In this document: piece by piece, positions 13,854 to 18,532 of the stretch
How the letters are laid out: the number at the start of each line of letters is the position of its first letter
Numbering within the stretch: position 1 is the first letter of the stretch
Source: Verrucomicrobiota bacterium
Lineage (GTDB): Bacteria; Verrucomicrobiota; Verrucomicrobiia; Opitutales; Opitutaceae
Direction of reading: 5' to 3'
Length of the DNA: 18,532 nucleotides
Assembly: GCA_023430825.1 (NCBI GenBank)
Contig: JAEYYL010000273.1
Location: 1 to 18,532 of the forward strand
Translations under genes and position numbers: made by a program
Notes under the pieces: generated by a model
Seen by the model: the letters and a program-made list of their open reading frames with translations, nothing else
Database searches by the model: none
What the model was told of the DNA's origin: nothing

Positions 13854-14297
13854 TCATTCCGCCTTCCGCGCGTCGCGGCCGATCTGATCCTTCAACCGGT
13901 CGAGGATGCCGTTGATGAAGCGCTTCGCGTCGGCGTTGGAAAACTGCTTCGACAAATCGATCGCCTCGTTGATCGACACCACCGGCGGGATGTCCTTGCG
14001 ACAAATCATCTCGAACATCGCGATGCGCAAAATCGCCAGGTCGATCTTCGCAATGCGCTCGAACTCCCAGTTGTGCGCGAGCCCCTTGATCCGCGAGTCG
14101 ATCTCCGCGATGTGCTCGATCACGCCATGGATCAGCTCCTCGCCGAACGCGTAATGATCGCGCGGCTGCTCCATGTTTTCGAAAAACACCCGAAGATCCT
14201 CCGTCAGGTTTTTCGGCGTGTTCATGCTCCACGCGAACAGAAATTGGAGCGCGGCCACCCGGCCATCGCGCCGCTGCGCAAACAAGGCTTTGCTCAT
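13854..14297 (-). CDS. nusB: Transcription antitermination factor NusB
   Basis: 147 residues, the usual NusB size. All-helical RNA-binding protein that with NusE (S10) binds boxA in rRNA leaders to prevent termination. Visible family elements: RRDGRVAALQFLFAW (9-23), the FGEELIHGVIEH helix (51-62), and the C-terminal hallmark LRIAMFEMICRKDIPPVVSINEAIDLSKQFSNADAKRFINGILDRL (90-135), with the highly conserved D-IPP-V-INEA-(D/E)-L-K-F and FINGIL. The first ATG matching the family is at 14295-14297; it overlaps the ribH stop as ATGA, so the two are translationally coupled, as ribH-nusB often is in bacteria. The longer open frame upstream is the shadow of ribH. Confidence 0.95.
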   Translation of the reverse strand: MSKALFAQRRDGRVAALQFLFAWSMNTPKNLTEDLRVFFENMEQPRDHYAFGEELIHGVIEHIAEIDSRIKGLAHNWEFERIAKIDLAILRIAMFEMICRKDIPPVVSINEAIDLSKQFSNADAKRFINGILDRLKDQIGRDARKAE

Positions 14298-14764
14298 CGG
14301 GAAAATTCCTTCTTCAAAACCGCCATCTCCAGCGCCGCCGCGGCGAACTCCGCGCCGCGGTCGATCTTTCCACTGCAGCGCGCCTCGGCTTGGGCCCGGG
14401 TATTGACGACAATCACGCCGTTGATGACCGGCGTCCGCGTGGCGAGTGCCACGTTTTGCAACGCCTGCGACACGCTGTTGCCCACCATCTCGTGATGCGA
14501 CGTGTCGCCGCCGATCAGCACGCCCAGCCCGATCACGACATCGCGCCGCCCCCGCGCCAGTTCCGCGGCCGCCCACGGCACCTCGTGCGAACCCGGCACG
14601 CGCACCACCGCGAGCCGCTTCTCCTTCACGCCCGCCGCGTGCAGCTTCGCCAGCACACGCGCGAGCAGCGCATCGACCAGGTCGGCATTGAATCGCGCCG
14701 CGACAATGCCGACGCGCAGCGCGGCACCGTTGACGACCACTTCACTGGGAGCGGCAAGACTCAT
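14294..14764 (-). CDS. ribH: 6,7-dimethyl-8-ribityllumazine synthase
   Basis: 156 residues, full length. Condenses 5-amino-6-ribitylamino-uracil with 3,4-dihydroxy-2-butanone 4-phosphate, the penultimate step of riboflavin synthesis, usually in large hollow oligomers. Elements: ARFN (23-26) for substrate stacking, VPGSHEVPWAAAEL (56-69), GVLIGGDTSHHEMV (81-94) with the catalytic His (H90), and NTRAQAEARCSGKIDRGAEFAAAALEM. The usual IRG before the ET/DT pair reads IGG here, a small departure in a loop that contacts phosphate, whose effect is unknown. It follows the ribB-like gene after a 227-bp gap filled with repeats and is coupled to nusB by an ATGA overlap. Confidence 0.95.
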   Translation of the reverse strand: MSLAAPSEVVVNGAALRVGIVAARFNADLVDALLARVLAKLHAAGVKEKRLAVVRVPGSHEVPWAAAELARGRRDVVIGLGVLIGGDTSHHEMVGNSVSQALQNVALATRTPVINGVIVVNTRAQAEARCSGKIDRGAEFAAAALEMAVLKKEFSR

Positions 14765-14832
14765 GAACCGGCTATCGACTAGGCCAAAGCGCCATTCCGC
14801 AACTCAAATCCCGTTCACTCCGAAATGGCAGC

Positions 14833-14924
14833 AACCACGAATGGACACGAATTTACACGAATATCGATCCACGGCATCGAGCACGGTGCCTTTCATTCGT
14901 GTGAGTTCGTATCCATTCGTGGTT
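14833..14924. repeat. Inverted pair of 30-bp arms (family A), no gene inside
   Basis: Left arm 14833-14862: units AACCACGAAT, GGACACGAAT, TTACACGAAT. Right arm 14895-14924 is its inverted copy with 27 of 30 matching. The spacer is only 32 bp. The design (three 10-bp units per arm) is the same as at 243-272 and 638-667. It lies inside the ribB-ribH transcript, upstream of ribH. Confidence 0.88.
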
Positions 14925-14944
14925 AAGAATTTCCGGATCGGTAA

Positions 14945-14974
14945 ATCCGTGTCCATCGGTGTCCATCCGTGGTT
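14945..14974. repeat. Solo 30-bp arm (family A)
   Basis: Reverse complement is identical (30/30) to the left arm of the GxxExxY cassette at 243-272, about 14.7 kb away. It lies 21 bp from the neighbouring inverted pair and 18 bp beyond the ribB-like stop. Confidence 0.9.
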
Positions 14975-14991
14975 AAGAAAAAACCACCCGG

Positions 14992-16095
14992 CTACAACGG
15001 CACCTGCTCGACAATCTCCAGCCCATAGCCATCGAGCCCGACCACCCGCCGCGCGCTCTTCGACAGCAACCGGATCTTCCTCAACCCCAGCGCCGCCAGA
15101 ATCTGCGCGCCGATCCCGTAATCGCGGAAACTCATCGGCGGCGGCGCCTCGCCCGGTTTCGCATCCAGTCGGCGAATCAGCTCCGCCCCGCCATTCGCGT
15201 GCTCCATATACAGCACCACCCCGCGCCCCTCGCGCGCGACCGCCTCCAGCGAGGCCGTCAACGCCTGATGCGTCTCCATCCCGCGCATCCGAAAAACATC
15301 CCCGAGCAGATTCTCGCTGTGCACCCGCACCAGCGCCGGCTCCGCACTCAGGGAACCCATCGCGAGCGCCAGGTGATGTCGATTGTCAAGCTTGCTGCGA
15401 AACACATGCAGCGTGAACTCGCCGAAATCCGACGGAAACGGCCGCGTGCACACCAACTCGACCAGCGCATCCCGCTTCGCCCGATACTCGATCAACTGCG
15501 CGATCGAAATCATCCGCAGCCCGAACCGCCGCTTGAACTCGATCAACTCCGGCAGCCGCTGCACCGAGCCATCGTCGTTTATCAACTCGCACAACACCCC
15601 GCTCGGATGCAGCCCCGCGAGCTGCGCCAGATCGACCGCCGCCTCCGTGTGACCCGCCCGCTCGAGCACGCCGCCCGACCTCGCGCGCAAGGGAAACACA
15701 TGCCCCGGCTGCACGAGCTGCTCCGGCCGCGCATTGGGATCGGCCAGAATGCGAATCGTCTGCGTGCGATCGTGCGCGCTGATCCCCGTCGTGATGCCGT
15801 CCGCCGCATCGACGCTCACCGTGAAATCCGTCCGCTGCACCTCGCGATTTTGTTGCACCATCGGCCCAAGCCCGAGCCGGCGCAGCTGCGGATCGACTGT
15901 CGGCACGCACACGATCCCGCTGCAATAACGGATCATCATGTTCACCGTCTCCGGCGTCGCCTTCGCCGCCGCCATGATGAGATCACCCTCGTTTTCGCGG
16001 TCCTCGTCGTCGGTCACGATGACCAGCCGGCCCGCCGCGATTTCGGCGATGGCCGACTCGACGGAGTCGAACGAAGCGTGCACGGAAGCGGACAT
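14992..16095 (-). CDS. 3,4-dihydroxy-2-butanone 4-phosphate synthase fused to a degenerate GTP cyclohydrolase II-like domain
   Basis: 367 residues with RibB-RibA architecture. The RibB half (1-205) looks active: DDEDRENEGDLI (29-40), RYCSGIVCVP (56-65), ITTGISAHDR (101-110), RSGGVLERAGHTEA (139-152); it makes 3,4-dihydroxy-2-butanone 4-phosphate from ribulose 5-phosphate. The RibA-like half (about 210-367) keeps the fold ends (RDYGIGAQIL 324-333, GYGLEIVEQVPL) but lacks the zinc cysteines: the usual SEC...CDC positions are N262, M273 and T275. The QEGRGIGL loop is also gone, replaced by HANGGAEL. It therefore resembles RibBX-type proteins rather than a working bifunctional RibBA, so a separate GTP cyclohydrolase II is expected elsewhere. 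A GAGG eight bases before the ATG could be its ribosome binding site. First gene of the ribB-ribH-nusB-ftsY run. Confidence 0.9.
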   Translation of the reverse strand: MSASVHASFDSVESAIAEIAAGRLVIVTDDEDRENEGDLIMAAAKATPETVNMMIRYCSGIVCVPTVDPQLRRLGLGPMVQQNREVQRTDFTVSVDAADGITTGISAHDRTQTIRILADPNARPEQLVQPGHVFPLRARSGGVLERAGHTEAAVDLAQLAGLHPSGVLCELINDDGSVQRLPELIEFKRRFGLRMISIAQLIEYRAKRDALVELVCTRPFPSDFGEFTLHVFRSKLDNRHHLALAMGSLSAEPALVRVHSENLLGDVFRMRGMETHQALTASLEAVAREGRGVVLYMEHANGGAELIRRLDAKPGEAPPPMSFRDYGIGAQILAALGLRKIRLLSKSARRVVGLDGYGLEIVEQVPL

Positions 16096-16143
16096 CCCCG
16101 AAACCTCGCGAGCGCCCTCCCCCCTGTCAACCGCGCCGCCGCC

Positions 16144-16224
16144 CCGTAGGTTCGGGATGGAGGGCCAAGCTCCGCGCGGCCGATCCGAGAGGCGCAGGGA
16201 TGAGGACCACCGCTCCCGCTACGG
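16144..16224. repeat. Candidate dispersed repeat with CCGTAG / CTACGG ends
   Basis: The 81-bp stretch between the ribB-like start and the 16219 gene begins CCGTAG and ends CTACGG, which are reverse complements, and contains GGAGGGCCAAGCTCC, partly self-complementary. The TAG stop of the 145-residue gene lies in the right end. Related GTAGG-type ends occur at 4199-4245. The call as a repeat family rests on this resemblance only. Confidence 0.35.
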
Positions 16225-16656
16225 ATAATTCACACTATAAAACTCCACCGGATCCTCGCTGCTTTCGACAAACAGCGCGATCGCCACGCGAAAATTATGC
16301 GGCGGACGGATCACGCGCGCCGATGTCAGCACCGTTCCATCGCCACCGGGATTCAGCACCAGCCGCTCGTCGTTCGGCTGGTAACGCACCGGCCAGCGCA
16401 ACGTCGCCCGCGCGACGTCCACCGGCTTCTTCACCTTCTTCGCATCGTAAAACGTCAGCACGAAATTCCCGCCCGCGACCTCCAGCCCGAGAAATTCCCC
16501 CGTCGGCCGCGGAATCGTCACGCCTGCGATCGCGTTCTTCTCCGCCGCCGGCCGCGCGTTCTCCGCCGCAACTGCGCTCGTCACCGCCCCCGGCGCCGTC
16601 GCGCCCACCCCGATCAAACCCACCGCCAGCCCCAGCCACGCGCGCACGTTTTTCAT
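16219..16656 (-). CDS. Unrecognised exported protein, 145 residues
   Basis: Not assigned to a known family. The ATG at 16654-16656 opens a signal peptide (MKNVRAWLGLAVGLIGVG..., cleavage perhaps near AVAA-E32). The mature part is short and strand-rich with alternating polarity (GEFLGLEVAGGNFVLTFYDAKKVKKPV, RVAIALFVESSEDPVEFYSVNYP), suggesting a small periplasmic beta domain. No cysteines and no membrane helix follow the signal. The frame stays open upstream to 17322, but that part is antisense to the 16722 gene. The stop TAG is in a repeat-like sequence. It may be co-transcribed with the 16722 gene upstream (66-bp gap). Function unknown. Confidence 0.7.
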   Translation of the reverse strand: MKNVRAWLGLAVGLIGVGATAPGAVTSAVAAENARPAAEKNAIAGVTIPRPTGEFLGLEVAGGNFVLTFYDAKKVKKPVDVARATLRWPVRYQPNDERLVLNPGGDGTVLTSARVIRPPHNFRVAIALFVESSEDPVEFYSVNYP

Positions 16657-16721
16657 GCGCGCACTCTGTCGAAACCTTCTTCGACCGCAAGCCGCCGCCA
16701 CGCCCGTTCCACCCACCGCGC

Positions 16722-17348
16722 TCACGCCGCCAGCGCATGACACGTCCGCGCCAGCTCGCGATCCGTGATCGCCGGCATGCGCTTCAACGCGAACAGCGCC
16801 GTCGGCTCCCACAACATCGTGCGCAGCGGTTCGAGGAAACGCTTCGGCACGTCCGGCGTCACGATCGCCTGCAACACGCCCAGCGTCTGCCGCGACGCCG
16901 GCAGCCCCAGCCACTCGAGCAGCCCGAACACGCCGTTCCGCTCGTGCACCGCATTGATCTCGTCCCAGCACGCCCCCGACGTCCCGCGCAGCGCCGCGTG
17001 CGACGCCACGAACGCCGTCAGCGCCGGCGTCTCGTTCAGTTCGCCCAGCAGCTCCGGCGAACGCGCAATCGTCTGCAACGCCTCCATCCGCGTGACCGTG
17101 AACCGTTCCAGAAACGCGCGCACCTCCGCCGGCACGAACTCCAGATAGGGCCGCCACGCCGCCTCGCCGCACTCCTGCGCCGCCGTCGCCAGCGCGTCCT
17201 CGGTCGGCGACGTCGCGATCCAGTCCTCGCCATACAGGCATTCGAAGCGGACTTCCGGCCACGGCGTGACCCGGTAAAGCGCGCCGCAGTGCGACCACGT
17301 CAGCGCGAGAGGAACGAAGCATTTTTTCTGGCGGCGGTTCGATTTCAT
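16722..17348 (-). CDS. Unrecognised cytoplasmic protein, 208 residues
   Basis: Not assigned. The ATG at 17346-17348 has GGAT six bases upstream, one of the few plausible ribosome binding sites in this window. The protein starts basic (KSNRRQKK), then has aromatic and Cys residues (CFVPLALTWSHCGALYRVTPW), and from about 55 on is predicted all-helical with a Leu/Ala repeat-like pattern (RMEALQTIARSPELLGELNETPALTAFVASHAALRG; GVFGLLEWLGLPASRQTLGVLQAI; DVPKRFLEPLRTMLWEPTALFALKRMP). No signal peptide or transmembrane segment. The composition is that of a real gene, not a shadow, because the opposite-strand frames give Arg/Pro-rich sequences. It stands upstream of the 145-residue exported protein and is divergent from the WYL regulator. 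Confidence 0.65.
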   Translation of the reverse strand: MKSNRRQKKCFVPLALTWSHCGALYRVTPWPEVRFECLYGEDWIATSPTEDALATAAQECGEAAWRPYLEFVPAEVRAFLERFTVTRMEALQTIARSPELLGELNETPALTAFVASHAALRGTSGACWDEINAVHERNGVFGLLEWLGLPASRQTLGVLQAIVTPDVPKRFLEPLRTMLWEPTALFALKRMPAITDRELARTCHALAA

Positions 17349-17418
17349 GGCGACATCCTACCCACCCGCCTGGGACATTCCCTGTCCCACCCTAAAATTC
17401 CTAAAAACTTTCTTTCTG

Positions 17419-17436
17419 CCCGCGAATCACGCGAAT
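17419..17436 (+). repeat. Half arm of family B
   Basis: CCCGCGAATCACGCGAAT, identical over 18 bp to the minus-strand reading of the right arm at 2260-2288. No partner arm is found nearby, so it is either a decayed or solo copy. Confidence 0.8.
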
Positions 17437-17448
17437 CCCCGCATAAGC

Positions 17449-17586
17449 CACAGAGCTCCGACCCAGAGTGCACAGATCAATACCACTCACCCCTCATCCT
17501 CACCGGCCGTCCTCCGCATGAAAAACTTCCAAGCACCTTCTGGCCTCCTGCTTCCTCTGTGTCCGCGCTCCGTGATCTCTGTGTAA
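17449..17586. repeat. Inverted pair of CACAGAG-type arms (family C)
   Basis: The left arm (17449-17477) starts CACAGAG, contains CAGAG in the middle and ends CACAGAT. The right arm (17554-17586), read on the minus strand, contains CACAGAG, GGAG and CACAGAG at similar spacing. The arms match only in these short blocks. The 76-bp spacer carries no gene. It has the same three-block arm plan as families A and B. Confidence 0.55.
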
Positions 17587-17629
17587 CAAGATCGATTGTT
17601 TCGGTTGCGATTTTCTCCACCCAAATTCG

Positions 17630-18532
17630 ATGACCCCACGCGCCCAGCTCTCCCGCCCGCCCCTCGAGCGCATGCTCAAGATCCACGACGAGCTCCGCCG
17701 CGGCGCGCTCGTCAACTGCACCAAGCTCGTCCATTCCCTCGAGGTTTCCCGCAAGACCATCGTCCGCGACATCGCGTTCATGCGCGACCGCCTCGAACTC
17801 CCGATCGAATTCGACGCCCAAATCCAGGCCTACCGCTACACCCAGCCGGTCAATTCGTTTCCCACCGTCAACGTCACCGAAGGCGAACTCCTCGCGCTCC
17901 TCGTCGCGCAGCGCGCGCTCCAGCAATACCGCGGCACGCCTTTTCACCGGCAGCTCGAGATCGCCTTCGAAAAACTCGCCGGCGGCCTGCGCGACCGCAT
18001 CTCGTTTTCTCCCGCCGACGAACTCCGCGCCGTTTCCTTCAAAAACATCGGTCTCGGCAAAACCGACCTCGCCGTCTTCAACGCCCTCAGCGCCGCGGTC
18101 CTCCGCCAGGAGGAGGTCGCCTTCGCGTATCGTAAACCTGGAGACGCCAGAAAATCCGCCCGCCGCGTCCGACCCTACCACCTCGCGAACCGCGAAAACC
18201 TCTGGTATCTCATCGGCCACGATCTCGAGCGCGACGCCCTGCGCACCTTCGCCCTCCCGCGCATCGCCGACGTGGAGAACACCAAGATCGCCTTCACCCG
18301 CCCGCCCGATTTCTCGCCCGAAAAATTCTTCGCCAGCGCCCTCGGCGTGCTCGGCGGCGCCGGCAACCACGAGGTCGTGATCCGTTTCACTTCGGCCGTC
18401 GCCGAGCGCATCCGCGAACGCGAATGGCACGAATCGCAGGAGATGCGCGACCTGCCCGGCGGCGCGCTCGAACTCCGCCTGCGACTCGGCGCGCTCGTCG
18501 AGGTCGAGCAATGGATTCTCGGCTGGGGCGCC
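17630..18532 (+). CDS. WYL-domain transcriptional regulator (DeoR/HTH_11-type), C-terminus cut off
   Basis: From the ATG at 17630 there are 301 codons to the window end without a stop. A winged helix-turn-helix occupies about 14-70 (LKIHDELRRGALVNCTKL, LEVSRKTIVRDIAFMRDRLELPIEFD). The central WYL domain follows (about 140-215), with RVRPYHLANRENLWYLIGHD in which the W-Y-L triplet is plain, then LRTFALPRI. The C-terminal WCX region begins at about 225, ending VEQWILGWG. WYL regulators bind ligands or nucleic acids through this domain and control very varied genes, including DNA damage and phage-defence genes; the target here is unknown. No Shine-Dalgarno is seen. An inverted CACAGAG pair lies just upstream of the start. 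Confidence 0.9.
   Translation, partial: MTPRAQLSRPPLERMLKIHDELRRGALVNCTKLVHSLEVSRKTIVRDIAFMRDRLELPIEFDAQIQAYRYTQPVNSFPTVNVTEGELLALLVAQRALQQYRGTPFHRQLEIAFEKLAGGLRDRISFSPADELRAVSFKNIGLGKTDLAVFNALSAAVLRQEEVAFAYRKPGDARKSARRVRPYHLANRENLWYLIGHDLERDALRTFALPRIADVENTKIAFTRPPDFSPEKFFASALGVLGGAGNHEVVIRFTSAVAERIREREWHESQEMRDLPGGALELRLRLGALVEVEQWILGWGA

Larger units (their letters stand above)
17349..17629. other. Repeat-containing gap between divergent genes
   Basis: About 280 bp with no gene. It contains a half arm of family B (17419-17436, CCCGCGAATCACGCGAAT) and an inverted pair of a CACAGAG-type repeat (17449-17477 and 17554-17586). Promoters for the two divergent genes should lie here, but no boxes were recognised. 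Confidence 0.7.

Noticed and set aside
14992..16095. Sequencing error explaining the loss of RibA cysteines
   Set aside because: The frame is continuous and conserved motifs occur on both sides of the altered sites, so a frameshift cannot explain three separate substitutions.

Overview
The window is GC-rich chromosomal DNA, densely packed with genes on both strands. The gene content, the many short palindromic repeats between genes and the rarity of clear Shine-Dalgarno sequences suggest a Verrucomicrobiota member, most likely of the Opitutaceae. That placement is inferred from gene style, not from a marker gene. Most of the genes are core or metabolic. No rRNA, tRNA, CRISPR array or prophage was seen.

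Layout. Positions 1-3231 (minus strand) read deoC, aldehyde dehydrogenase, a small GxxExxY PD-(D/E)XK-type protein, then the 5' end of a POT-family peptide transporter. deoC and the dehydrogenase form a deoxyribose-phosphate catabolism pair. The GxxExxY gene sits in a cassette bounded by 30-bp inverted repeats that contribute its start and abut its stop. Positions 3489-4187 (plus) hold signal peptidase I. Positions 4242-5999 (minus) hold an MsbA-like ABC exporter. Positions 6126-8059 (plus) hold a secreted DUF4440-like protein translationally coupled to an FMN reductase, then an unrecognised protein. Positions 8138-11790 (minus) hold a Gfo/Idh/MocA oxidoreductase followed by a LytS/LytTR-type sensor kinase and response regulator with ATGA overlap. 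Positions 11980-12750 (plus) hold a SpoU-type RNA methyltransferase. Positions 12787-16095 (minus) form a likely operon: ribB fused to a degenerate RibA-like domain, then ribH, nusB and ftsY. Positions 16219-17348 (minus) hold two unrecognised genes. A WYL-domain regulator starts at 17630 (plus) and runs off the end.

The most interesting content is the non-coding repeat landscape. At least five unrelated-looking repeat families, nearly all arranged as inverted pairs, fill the gaps between genes: 30-bp arms made of three 10-bp units, CCCGCGAATCACGCGAA arms, CACAGAG arms, 7-bp GTAGCGA tandem arms, and hairpins with a GTGA loop whose stems covary between copies. One family flanks a putative nuclease gene and also occurs without the gene inside the riboflavin operon. 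This suggests, but does not prove, a nuclease-associated dispersed repeat system. The second notable point is the RibA-like half of the riboflavin enzyme, which has lost all three expected zinc-binding cysteines.
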